A DNA stretch of 64,000 bases from Klebsormidium nitens (Eukaryota > Streptophyta > Klebsormidiophyceae > Klebsormidiales > Klebsormidiaceae). The notes below the pieces were generated by a model, which did not search any database, was not told the DNA's origin, and saw only the letters and a list, made by a program, of their open reading frames with translations. Every line of letters starts with the position of its first letter. Position 1 is the stretch's first letter. The position numbers were made by a program, and so were the translations under genes. Positions 34,761 through 46,112 of this stretch are shown in pieces. Location of the stretch: contig DF236980.1 in NCBI GenBank assembly GCA_000708835.1, forward strand, positions 1 to 64,000, read 5' to 3'.

Positions 34761-37700
34761 CTAGTAGTACGCATCGTCATCGCTCCCAGACAGGCTAGCG
34801 GTCTCATCACTCTCCTCCTTGGCCGCCTCCCCCTCACTCTGAAACTCCCCGCCATCCGAGCCCGTGTCGCTCGAGTCCATCGCCGCATCACCAAAGTGCG
34901 AGTCGGAGTCACTGCCCGGCTCCTCCTCCCCAAACGGCAGGCGGTCGCCCTCGGACCACAGGTAGTGCGTCTTGATGTCCGAAGTCGCGAACCCGTTGAA
35001 GCTCGTGCCCGCCGCGAGGGTATACGCCCCCATGTTGGGGAACAGCAGCCAGTCGCCGACCTCCAGCTTCGGCAGCCACACGTCGGTCAGGACCTGGTCC
35101 AGCCCGTCGCACGTCGGCCCGAAGACCGTCGAACGGTACATCTTCTCATCGAGCAGGCGCAGGCCGCCGGACACGCGCAGTGGGCGAGCGGAGATGGTAG
35201 CGTGGTCGTAGAGGAGGCAGTTCATGGACCCGTACACGCCGTCGTTGATGTAGTACTCGTTGGCCTTGGTGTGCGCGTGGCGCAGCCCACGCAGGCGGCG
35301 CCCAAAGACGAGCGCGGCCAGCGTAGCAGGCGCCTCGGCGAAGTAGCGCCCAGGCTCGGCGATGACCTGCAGAGCGGAGGGGCAAGGATACAGGTCAGAA
35401 GTTGGTTCCGGAGGTAGAAAGCACAGATTAGTCGACGATTCATCATTGTCCGGTAAGATGGAGTAAAATGGAGCACACTGCACATCTGAAATACTGCGAA
35501 CGGCTTCTAATCTGCAGCGTCCAGTTTCCATAAGCCCTCAGGACTTCAACTTGAAAGTCTCTCAACAGCAGCGAAGAACGGAATGCTTCCAGGCGGCACT
35601 TCGCAGTCCTCACCTTGACCCCCTCCTCCTCGGGGAAGAACTTCTCCAGCGCCTTGTTGATCGCAGCCCCCGCCGCCGAGAACGTCAGCTTCCCGCCAAC
35701 CGAGAGCCCGCCTCCAATGTCCAGCACCTTCATCTTGGGCATACCCAGCCCCTCCGCCATCTCAAACACCAACTTCGCCGCCTTGATCGCCTCCACGAAC
35801 GACTGCGCGCTCGCAGCGCCGCTGCCCACGTGGAACGACACCCCGACGCAGCTCAGCCCCAGGCGCTTCGCAACCCTCAGCAGCGGCTCGCACTCGTCGA
35901 ACTCGGCGCCGTACTTGGACCCGAGGGGGCACTGCGCGCCAACGTCGTCCGCGCGGATGCGCAGCAGAAGCTCCGCGCCCGGGTGCACCTTCTTGATCTT
36001 GTAGAGCTCGTCCTCGGCGTCGAAGACGGTGAGCTTGACGCCGGTAGAGACAGCGTGGCGCAGGTGCGACTCCAGCTTGCACGGGTTGGCGTAGATGATG
36101 CGCTCAGGCCCGACGCCGGCGGCGGCAACGGCCTGCATCTCGGCGAGCGAGGCGCAGTCGAAGTTGGCGCCGAGGGCGGCGAGGACGGCCAGCAGGGCGG
36201 GGTCGCCGTTGCACTTGACAGCTGCAGGAAAAGGGTGGCACTTGATGAGAATTCTTGGATGCAGCTGAGAACCATGTAAGCACAGTGCTTAAAGGAGGTG
36301 ACATTCGTTGACAGCTAGGGAGCAGGAGAAAGCGACTGACAGCACGAAGGACGGGCGTTAAGGATACTGGAACCACTTGCAAAGTTGATTACTATTGTAG
36401 AATAGTTGAAAATTTCGTGACTTGCGCAGCCTGTTCAAAAAAGAAAACCTTTGATTCAAAGCCTGACAGAAGGGTAGCACAGACCAGCAAGTGCGGCATC
36501 CGTCCCTCCTAGCAACACCCAGCTCCTCTTAAGAGATGAGGCAACACCAGAAAAGACAACAAATCAACAACAGTCCTCACCATAGAAGGGCTCCACGCGA
36601 GGCATGGTGGTCGTCCATGCGTCGTACAGGCGCGCCACCATTCCCAGGTCGAACATCATGAAGGGCGCCTCCTGGCCGTTCTGCTTGATGAAGTTCTGCG
36701 CGTACTTGTCCACGTCCCTGGGACTTCCCACTGATGCCAGGGTAGGCTTGAAGGACGCGACGGCAGTAGCCACCTCGTCACCCAAGGGGGCCAGGGCCTC
36801 CCACAAATCGCCAGACCCGCCGTGCAGCTTCTGTAGCCGAAAAAGGACGAGTGTGAGGTACAGTCTTCAACTCATAGGATCCCACAGAAGGGCTGTATAA
36901 ACAAGAGCTGCATGTTTCAGCAAGTGGGAACAAGCACCGCCTTGCCAGCTGGACAAACATAGCAACGATGACCAAGCATAGCAGACATCAGGAAGCTGGT
37001 AGTAAGCGGGAGCAGGTGAAAGAATCCTTGAGAAGATAGATGAGTAAGGAGGGCAGAAGAGTATGTAGCAGCACCTCACAAATTTGGCCCAGCGCTGATT
37101 GCGAATGTTACTACATGCAACCTGAAAATCTTCAACATGCAACCAGATCAATCGATCTGGCACAGGAAAAGGACCACAGTCTCACCTGCAGCTTCTCCTT
37201 GGCGAAGGCAGCCCTCTTCTTGGCAGCCAGCGCGTACAGCTTCTCCACCTCGCGGTCAGCAAACAGCGGCTCAGGGACGCACACCTCCACCTCAGCTGGT
37301 GCACTGCCGACGGCCTTGAAAGTGTGGAACACCAGGGCCGCTCCAAAGGCCATCTCCTGGCGGATGGTGCCGTCGCAGACGTAACCAGCGAAGGCCGGGG
37401 ATACGCCCCAGGCACCCGCCCCGGCTGCACCGACCTTGCCGTCAGCAGAGAGCGCAAGCGAGAAGCGCCCCGGGTTGAACACCCCGAGCACCTTCTGGAC
37501 CATCTCGTGGGGGGACTGCTCCTGGGGGGCGTACCCGCTCGCCTCAAAGCTGGCATAGGAGAAGGCGTCCTCGGGCGTGATGTGAATCGTGCTGAATGCC
37601 CGGTTCTCGATGCCGTTCATGGAGTAGCCGCAGGGCTCAAAGTCAAAGGCGTCAATCTCGGACCCGGGGAGAATGGTGTCGATCCCAGAGGCGACGGTCA

Positions 37701-39054
37701 TGGCCTTGGCGTCGGCGAAGCCGGCGGCCTTGAAGAACTGAGCAGCCTTGGTGCTGTCCAGCTTCTGCATGCACATCTCCAGGGTGAAGGTCGGCTCGGC
37801 GCCGGCCTGGTTTCCCGAGGAGGCGGCCTCGTAGACATGCCAGTTGGGAAACTGGTCCGGTGCGCCGAGGACGTAGGCCTTGCCGCCGGCCCCCAGGTGG
37901 CCAAAGTGCTGCTCCAGGAACTCAATCTCCTGAGCGAAGCTGCCGTGGGGGTAGGGCTGCAAGACAAGGAACCGCCGCAGTCAACATCTATGAATCAACA
38001 CGTTGCTTTCTGACTGACACAGCATCTCCACTTTCTCACCGAACAAGGGCTTTCAGGGGAAAGGGCTTGAAAAACAGAGGAGAGGAAACAAGTAGGGATG
38101 GCTACTTGAGAAGTAGGTCTACAACCGAGTTTTTAACAACTGAAAGACCACTGAAAACAAGATAGAAAAGTCCGCAACCAATACAACCAAGAGAAGTATG
38201 CCGGGAGGACATGTGCTCACAAAATGCAGCTCTGTTCCAATATCTTCACCAGCAGCATGAAACCAGACATATCCAGCATAACAATCCCAGAAGCAAACAG
38301 CAACCTGTCACCAAAAAATAATGAGGGTGGCATGATAAACTGCATACACCAAACCTGCAAAGAGGAAGGGTCTTCCTGTTCGGAGAGTGGTGCAGAATGA
38401 TAACATACACCGTTGCTCTATTACAAGAACTGCACCAAATCCTTACCTGAACTGCAGGGAAGTTGAAGGTCCCCCGGGTGTACTTGACGCGATGTTCCTT
38501 CAGGTCAAGCTCAGCAGCATGCTTGAGGAGGGTGGGAACGGCCTGCAGGAGGAACAGAGGGCGAGCTATGAGATACCAGATACGTGACAGAAGCAGCAAA
38601 AACCCAGTGTGCTTGAACAAAGCGGGGGTAGCATAGTCCTCACCATGCAAAGATCTCCACCAAATGCAGGCAAACCACTACCACTGGCAACACTCAACTC
38701 AATGTGCAAGCAAACAGAACATACATGGAGATGCAGACAATGCAGAGACGCAAGCTTTTCAAGAAAACAACTCACCTTGAGCAGAGCAGTCGTGCCGCAG
38801 GTCTTAATGACCAGCTTGAAGGGGTGGATGAAGAGGCTGGACTCTGAGAGCACGTACGAGTCAAACAGCTCGTTGCTGAGCTGAGACACGATAGTGCACT
38901 CAGCCAAAGTGAGGAGCTCGTCAATCTTGGCGCGGGGCATGTTGCGCAGACCGCGAGGAGAGCATGCTGCACTGGCAGGAGAAAACTCCACTTCCAGGCG
39001 CTTCTCGAAACCCTCAAACCCAGGGGCAGGGAGCATCATTGCGTCGGCACCCAT
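34761..39054 (-). CDS. Bifunctional S-adenosylmethionine decarboxylase - ornithine decarboxylase
   Basis: Six exons, minus strand: 39054-38776, 38542-38447, 37956-37186, 36830-36581, 36221-35614 and 35366-34761. All GT-AG and in phase; 2610 nt, 869 residues. Residues 1-382 are [18 protein letters not shown], the proenzyme processing site YVLSESSLF (Ser becomes the pyruvoyl group), [10 protein letters not shown] with the catalytic Cys, [18 protein letters not shown], and [14 protein letters not shown]. Exon 3 ends AKEKLQ in phase 0 and joins exon 4 [13 protein letters not shown], leading into [19 protein letters not shown], the PLP-lysine motif PFYAVKCN (made by the exon 4/5 junction), [33 protein letters not shown], and catalytic-Cys block FGPTCDGLD. 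No ATG lies in exon 4 before the ODC-conserved region, which argues for fusion over tandem genes. An acidic Ser/Asp/Glu tail ends the protein. A conserved uORF precedes it. Separate genes remain possible. Confidence 0.88.
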
Positions 39055-39211
39055 TGTATGAGTGCGTGTACCTTTGACTATCTAGACGTGCGGCGCAGCG
39101 TGCTCTTTCCTAGGCAGGAGGGGTCGTCTGGACCTGTCTTATACTACTCGACAGCCCGGGCGTTTGCCAGTCTGCAATCCAGCTCCTTATCTAAAAGCTC
39201 CAGGAGGACTA

Positions 39212-39596
39212 TCAGGAGGGTGCCTTCAAGCACTGCAGCAAAAGGGGTAACGGTCAGCAGCACTCGCAAATGGTGGGTTTGTAAGGTAAGAGTCCTTTCT
39301 AGATCAGAAACAATCCACCTGCGTGCATGAAGTGTGCAGAGAGGGTACAGCCAAATGCGATATGCGAAGACGACAACCAAACAAACAGCATCTTTAGGTT
39401 TGCAATGAAACACCTAGCGCATGAACCATCTGCTAATCATTTGACACGCTGCTCTCTGTGTTGAATGACTTACGTTGCTATAAGCAGGAGAGCGGAACTT
39501 CACGACTCCTCCGTCGGGCCTGATATCCTCCAACACGTAACCAAGAGCGGGCTCGTACTGTGAATTACTTGAACTACTATTGTCCTTGCTCTCCAT
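39212..39596 (-). CDS. Conserved peptide uORF of the SAMDC leader
   Basis: Two exons, 39596-39474 and 39232-39212, joined across a 241-bp GT-AG intron, encode 47 residues. It starts MESKDNSSSSN, then YEPALGYVLEDIRPDGG, KFRSPAYSN, and after the splice CLKAPS followed by TGA. The pattern (MESK, Ser-run, ALGY, EDIRP-GG, KFRSAAYSN, C..PS-stop) is the land-plant AdoMetDC small uORF. In plants it stalls ribosomes at its stop codon when polyamines are high and so represses SAMDC translation. The stop is 157 nt before the main ATG (39054). The tiny uORF that overlaps it by one base in angiosperms is not seen: the base before this ATG is C, not the end of a TGA. An in-frame ATG further up (about 39624) would extend the peptide if that segment is not spliced out; cgtggcag at about 39605 is a possible leader-intron acceptor. 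Confidence 0.93.
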
Positions 39597-41799
39597 GATT
39601 TTTACCTGCCACGGCAAATCGAGAACCAACATCAGCAGATGTGATAAAAATGGAACAAAGAAGTCATATTGAAGCCACACAACCTTTAACAACAACCGTC
39701 AACTGGTGTATGCCTTTCCCACCTGTCTTGTGTCACACCTCAAGAGTTTCACCTAAGCCTTCACTAGATCCGACAAAGACAATATGCCACAGCCCCTGGA
39801 ACAGCAGAAGTCCTCCACAAAACTTAGCGTGTGCTCAAGATGAGCTGAACCAACAAAAGCACTGGCACCATAATTGACCAATAATCCAAATTAATCCAGA
39901 TTTTTCCTCGAAGGCTTTAAGTTGGAGCATACTTGACCGCACCGCGGAAACAACTCCAACCATGCTGCAACCCTTGACAAGGTCCGACCGACAAAGATGG
40001 TGTGCATGGTCATCTGTATACCCTCAAACCCTTCCCGAGATGCTTGAATCTTGTCCCCGATTTGGATCCAGGTTTGCAAGAAAGCAGCTACAAACGCTCT
40101 CCACTGCTGGCTAATGTAAAGACTCTACTCCCAACCCTCAACAAGCTGACATAAACAAAGATCGGAGCATGCAAGACAACCTCCATCCATGCATTTTCAA
40201 CCCAGCCCCCAAGCAAGCATCTCAGAAGCACGGCATACAAAGAGCAAGCATCTGCAACTCACCAAGTTTGTAAGTTTTTTAGGGTTGAAGGGCTAAACGA
40301 CGCCAGAATTCTCGCTGGCAAGGTCTTGGTCAGGCCCGCTTCTTAGCAACTCAAAAAGATGACTGTATCTCGATTGATTCACTTCCTAAAAGCTCCTTCC
40401 ACGGATGGCAGAGGGTTTCAGAACGATTCAGCTTGCTGTTTGCTGATTGATGGTTGCAGGTTGCGGGCTTCGAGCGCCAGGAAGCAAGATTGCCGAAGAT
40501 GACTGCAGAAGAATGCTGAGAAGTAGTCCTTGTCGAAATGATGTTCTTGAGATTCATCAAGTTCGAACTTGTGGCCCTCTCGTCTCGATACAAGACACGC
40601 AACTCGTGCACCTGCAAACAGAAGTGAGAATGCCCCGTAGGCAGTCTGACGTTGTTTACATCCACTCCCATAGTTCAGCTAGAACCGCTTGTTCACATGC
40701 ATTCCCGCAGGCAAGACACGTGTGGTCAACCGGTACATACCCACCTACCTAGGTGTTCGCGACTAGGTTTTCCGGTACCGTTCGCATAGGGACATATGTT
40801 TGCCATAAGCAAACACTTAGACGTACCGACTGATCACACCGGGCATCCGAAGTGCCCTGTTTCTGCGTTCTAATTTGTCAACATTGGAGGCCCGGATGGT
40901 TATCTCCGAGCGGTCTGCAATCCAATAACGGGACTACGCTAGCAATAGCTAGTTCATAATACATACCGTATACCTACCACGTCCATTTGTCAGAATTCAA
41001 TCATCCACCACAAGTTCCCATCCTTGATTGGCAGCTGGCAGTCGGCCACGCTGGCTGCATATGGCTATGCGCGCGCATCTGTCCACTCTGGACCGTCCGA
41101 TGCTCCCGTATGCTTGGGGAGGTTTCTTCTGTACAAGAAAAGTAAAAGCCGTCCGATGTTCGACATTCCCACCGCCTGACTCGTCGATCGACGGCACCTG
41201 GGGCTCAAGATTTGCCCGTTGCATCTGGCCCACGTGGACGTTCGAAGCTTCTCCCCACGCTAGTCTCCTCGGTCGCTGTCTACGGTACCAATTTCGCAGC
41301 CATGAAGATCCAACCTTGGAATTTTCAAAGTTCAGAGCTCAGCGTTTTGCCTGATTCAGTGATTGACATGATGAGCGACAGCCTAGCTGCTGTGCTTTAC
41401 AAGGTCCCTAGGGAGCAGGGGGCAAGGTCGTCGCTTTCAATCGCACGAGGAAGCTGGTATAGGTAGCTCGTAGGAGCGGCTCTAGGGCGGCTGCGAGCCA
41501 GCTTTGGGCAAGAGCTTCAAGTCGACTGCAGAGGTTGTTTGTTGGACCGACATTTGTGGGGTCCTCGACAGGGGAGTCCTCGCCATTGAAAGAACCGCTG
41601 ACGAAGCCAGATAAACCCTGGGGATGGTCGAGTAGGATAGTGCAGAACAACTCCAAGGGCGTTTTGCCTTTAGCTTAGCAGTCTCCTATTTTGTTGTCTT
41701 TCAAGTCCCAAGTCTCCCCTTTAGCATTCTCCTATCTCGGAGCTTTTTATCTCTAAGAGAAGTCTAGGAGGCGAGCCACTGAGGACAGGAAGCGGTTCC
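39597..41799. other. SAMDC-ODC leader/promoter and upstream region of the wall-protein gene
   Basis: A donor-like ttGGTGAGTTG (complement of 40252-40264) could pair with the acceptor-like cgtggcag near 39605, giving a 5' leader intron of about 650 bp; this is inference. The minus-strand promoter probably lies further up, within 40.3-41 kb. Short plus-strand frames at 41028-41466 have no recognised domain. A CT-rich stretch near 41690-41760 precedes the plus-strand gene. Confidence 0.4.
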
Positions 41800-43560
41800 A
41801 TGGGGCTGCAGCAGGTGCCGCTTTGGGTGACGCTGCTCCTCACAACCCTCCTGCTAGTTGCACAGGGGCACGCCCTTCCCCGGGAGCTGCGGGCCCCTGA
41901 TGGACGAAAGTTGCAGCAGACAGGCATAGGGCTTGTCTGGCTGGGCACAGCGCCCTTTTGCATCCCCTTCTCGGAAGTGATGCAGGCGTGTGCGCAGCAG
42001 GGGCTCACGTTCGTTAGGGCAGACCCCCGGGGTGACGGTGCGATTTGTGTGACAGGTGCGCCGTGTGGACAATTGCGTGTGTTTGCACCAGCGTTGGCTC
42101 AAGACTTTCACTGCTTCCGCACTGAGATCTGTGGATAACATTTCCAAGAAAGTGCTTTTAGGGTACTGCTCCTGGTGTCCTACTTTCTCTAGCTTTGGTT
42201 GATATGTGTGTTTGGGGCACTCCTGATTTACTACATCTTAGTGGCAGCTCTGGAGTGTTTAGGTTTTGACCAAGTCTACTTTCATTGGCTGTTGCTCACC
42301 ACTGAGAGTCCGCAAACAGTGTTTCAAAATCCATCTTTCCGGTTTACTTAGTGGCGGTCGTTGTATGTACCGTTCCAACAGCTTTGGTGGTGAAAGCAGA
42401 GAGAATTTGTGTGATCACAAACAAACCCTCAAAACAGCACTCCTCTGAAGTTTCCCCCTTTCTGCACTTGCCCTTTTTCAGACGGGGCACCTCTACTTGA
42501 GTTTTGGCAAAACTCTTTTGTGTGCTCCTAAGGGCCACCACTAGGATCCAGAAACTCTTGTTGATGCACTGTACTTTGCAGCGTCTGACTTCGACATTTC
42601 CAGTGCTATGCTATGTGTCCTGGATTCTCGCTGGCTTTTTCGTTTTGTGATTTTAGGCAGAGGGCCTGCGGAACTTGGGGCTTCCTGGTCGGAGATCTTT
42701 GTTTAGGAGAGATCAGAAGGCCAGTCAGTTCCTTTCTACCTGTTGCTTGTTCTCAATCCTGAGGAAGGGGTACTTTGACACTGGACGGAGGCCTTGATTT
42801 TGCCTGTCGCTTCACTTTCATCAAGGCGCTTGCTTTAGAAACTCTTGGGCCGGTTTGCATCTCAGCACCAGAACTCACATCTCTTGCTTCAGACCTCTTA
42901 ACGACTCCGCTTCTCCTGAACCCTTTCCCCCCTGCTTTTGCAGGACAAAAAGTCCTCTGCAGCGGCAACTTATCCCCCCCCACACCAGCTCCCGGTTTAC
43001 TCGTCCCCCCCGCGCCTGCCCCCGCCCCTATCCGAACCCCCTTCTTCGGTTTTCTGCCATCGTTGATCCCCGCACCGGTCCCCGCCCCCGCTCCTGCCCC
43101 AGTTCCTGCCCCCGTCCCTGCCCCCGCTCCCCTAAACTTCACCCTGAGCATTGTGCCTTACGCATTGCCCCCAGCCCCCGTGCCGGCTCCGGTTCCGGCT
43201 CCCGCCCCAGCGCCCCTGATTGCTCCAAATCCTGCCCCCGCGCCCGCGCCTGGTCCCTCCGATTTTGCTCCAATTCCAGCGCCAGCTCCTTTGGAGCCAA
43301 CGCCTGCTCCCGCGCCGCAGTCAACCAACGGTCTAATAGGGCCCAGTCTGCTGACGCCACCTCCTGCAACGGGGACGCCGGCCCCGGTGGTTGTGGCTTC
43401 CCCCCCGTTGCAAAGCACGACGCCTAGTTCGGCAACGACGGGGGCCAGTCCGACTGTGGTGGCGTCTTTGCAAACGATCGTGGGGAGCGACGCGGCTCGC
43501 GGGCCAGGCGTTGTGTGGACACTAGTGTTTGGGTTGGCTGCGCTAGTCTACATTTTGTAG
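41800..43560 (+). CDS. Secreted Pro/Ala-rich (arabinogalactan-protein-like) GPI-anchored protein
   Basis: Two exons, 41800-42055 and 42944-43560, joined in phase (ACA G / GA CAA); 290 residues. The N-terminus is a clear signal peptide: [19 protein letters not shown] small Cys-containing region follows ([33 protein letters not shown]). Then come about 110 residues of [12 protein letters not shown] repeats, a Thr/Ser/Pro-rich segment, and a C-terminus of small residues followed by a hydrophobic run ([16 protein letters not shown]), the usual GPI-anchor signal. Ala-Pro repeats are typical hydroxyproline O-glycosylation sites in arabinogalactan-type wall proteins, so a cell-surface or wall role is likely. 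The exact family of the N-terminal Cys region is not recognised. If the intron is retained, exon 1 alone would read to 42138 as a 112-residue secreted peptide. Confidence 0.75.
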
Positions 43561-46112
43561 GCAGATTGGCCGTTGCAGGGGTTGGTACCTGAGAAGGTTT
43601 ACGGTGGTGTTGGTCGTGAGCACAATAGTGGACCTCAAGCGAGGGGGGTGGATCTCTGAGGCACAAAAGAGCTCAGTCTTTGAGCTTACATAGGATGTAG
43701 ATGAGGTTACCCAATCTTGAGGCGAGATGTATTATAAACAGGCTGCGAAGCCTCGGACAAGCACGGCCCATTTGCTCATCGACCCTCTTTCTGTTACTGG
43801 ATAATCGATAGCTATGATAGTGCTCGCTTAGTTCTAGGCTTACTGCAGTATGGTGGTTGTACCATACACAAGAATTGGAAGCCTAGCCATCAGAACGGTG
43901 GATACAGGACCTGGTGTGGAGCTTCAGAAGTCCGTTCCAAGGAAGCTATTAATGTTGTCAATCAAGTGGTTTGAGGCGTGTCACAGTGCAGGCTTGCTTG
44001 AAGTGCCGTGCGGTTAGCTTAATTTTAGTATCAGCTTCAGAACCCGCTAGCTTTCAGGTGCAGCCTGAGAACATGAATGCCGTTCCTTTGGTCCTGATAA
44101 CTGCAAACTTCTTTCGAGAGAATTGCGACTGCACCATATGTTCATGCCTATAAACGTACAAGCTGATCTCGATTTCTTGATCTTCGAATGTGATGCAACA
44201 TATACAAGCCACTGTCGGATAAAGCGGCGTGCATACTCAATAATTGCATGGCCGGGCGCGGCTGCATGAATGAGACGTGGGTCAATGTGACCATATATAC
44301 TCGGCGCGCTGCACTGAGGCCCACATGCATGCACGTATACAAATACGAATGGCAGAGCCGGAAGCATTCTCACCACTTGCGGTCCCCAAGATAGCAAGAA
44401 TGATTCTGCATGTCTGAATTGAACAAGTCAGACACTTGTTCCGTCTTCCATGCTTCAATACGAAATAGCTCTCAGATGAAGGGCATGGTGACTATCATAT
44501 ACCATGAGAATCATGAATAATCCACATGCCAAGAAGCAGAAATGGACGCTAATATGTTACCTCAAAGCGGCATCCAATTCAATGAAAGGTCCTGCTAACT
44601 GACTACGTACACTGTAGTTAGTTTTGAGTCCTTTCCTTCTGCTATTTGTTTAACTTGCAAACCTAAGCTCTACTTTGGCTAAGTCCCGAGAAACGTGTTC
44701 TGTGACTCCCACAAGCTTTGCCCAGCAGAGCTACCGCAGACAGAGGTTTGCTTAAGATTAGGCATGTGACACGCAGAATGGGTTGCAACAGCAGCTGCAA
44801 AGCCTTCGTCTCACTGCAAGGTTAAAACCAACGAAACCACTGCACAACCTAGCACGTCATTTCTTCTGAGCCGAGCTGAGGATATTCTTCATACCTGAAA
44901 AGCAGAGCAGAACGTTGATGAGTCCGGGAGTCTTCGAGTTGTCACTGATTGCAGTCAAAGTGTACCCAGGCGAAATGGTATCCAACTGCAGAGCGGGTAG
45001 CTCTGCTGGGCCAGGCGACGGAGAATTTGCTAGTGCCGGCGCTTGCTATTTTCTTCTCTTGTGTTGTTCTGTGTGATCTGTATTAAGGCTGTCTTCAAAT
45101 GCCAACGTTTGTTCAAATGCCTCAAGTCATCAAGTGCCACTGTCAATACTTGAGCCTAGTCAAGATTGGGCCTATGTATTGTTTCATCAGTGCAGACTCA
45201 AATCGTGCACAGGAAGTAGGAAGATTCACGAAGCCTGCGCAGGGTTTCAAAAGGCCGGCGCATGCTGCGCAGGGGTTGCGCAGCTGGGAAGCTGTGCGCT
45301 TTGGCGCAAGGCGAGTAAAATCTCGCCGGCCAGGCTGCGCTCAGCTCGGCGGTTCGAGCGGTCAGACTGATTGCCGTCTGGCCGCACTGATTACAAGAGT
45401 CACGAGCTCAATAATGCAAAAGAAGAGAAAACAAGTGCAAAATACAAGTGTTGCATAATGCAACCTGAGCAAAAAATGTTCTGCAGTCATTCCGAAACTC
45501 AGATGTTTCGAGTTAAACATTACATGCCGATTGAGACGCTTTATACATCGGTTGCGGCAGTCGGTGCATCTCCATGATCGATCCAAGCGTGTCATGCCTG
45601 TGCATGCATGATTGATTCATGCAAATGTGTCAACGTGACCGCACATTTGCATAAATCATTGATATAAGACAAGTAGCTATAGCCGTTGGCTGCACTTAAT
45701 CTTGCCTCGTTCACTCCACCATATCTTGGCCGCAAGCTTTCAATATTGGCATACGAGAAACGGCCGGATTAGATCACGAAAGCAGCATATCACTGTTCGA
45801 TAGTGGCACCTTTGTAGTGCCGTCCAATTGTTTATGCTATTTGCAGCTGCCCATTTGCAGTTTTCTAATACCTGGTCAGTCTCGATCGATTCGCGCTGAA
45901 GTCAAAGAACATTAGCGGCCTCGTCAGCTTTGTATTGCTGTCAACATGTGGGCAAAAGTACAACGAATGCACTCCAGAGACCCAGAAATGAAAGCATGAA
46001 TTGACACCGTCGACACTCATTCAGAACGGCAACAAAGATAGCGAGCTTCTGTACAAAATTCATAGACTTTCAAGTATCTTACACTACTCGAGCGACTGAT
46101 AGTATCGGTTGC
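43561..46112. other. Long intergenic region without recognised genes
   Basis: About 2.5 kb of mostly AT-rich sequence with short frames only. One GC-rich patch (about 45230-45370) carries repeated tgcgcag motifs and a short perfect hairpin (ggcgag at 45310-45315, ctcgcc at 45322-45327). No promoter, RNA or protein-coding feature can be supported. Confidence 0.4.

Noticed and set aside
34749-36279. Long plus-strand frames (222 and 242 codons)
   Set aside because: Exact antisense of ODC exons 5-6, which carry the catalytic motifs.
41028-41466. Short plus-strand frames upstream of the wall-protein gene
   Set aside because: No signal peptide, domain or splice continuation that I could support; one segment (LSVLPDSVIDMM) looks faintly F-box-like but is too short.
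42753-43418. Gly/Ala-repeat minus-strand frames
   Set aside because: Reverse complement of the Ala-Pro repeat of the wall protein; repeat composition keeps the antisense open.
45230-45370. GC-rich patch with a ggcgag/ctcgcc hairpin as an RNA gene or terminator
   Set aside because: Does not fold by eye into a tRNA or known RNA, has no T-tract, and factor-independent terminators do not apply here.
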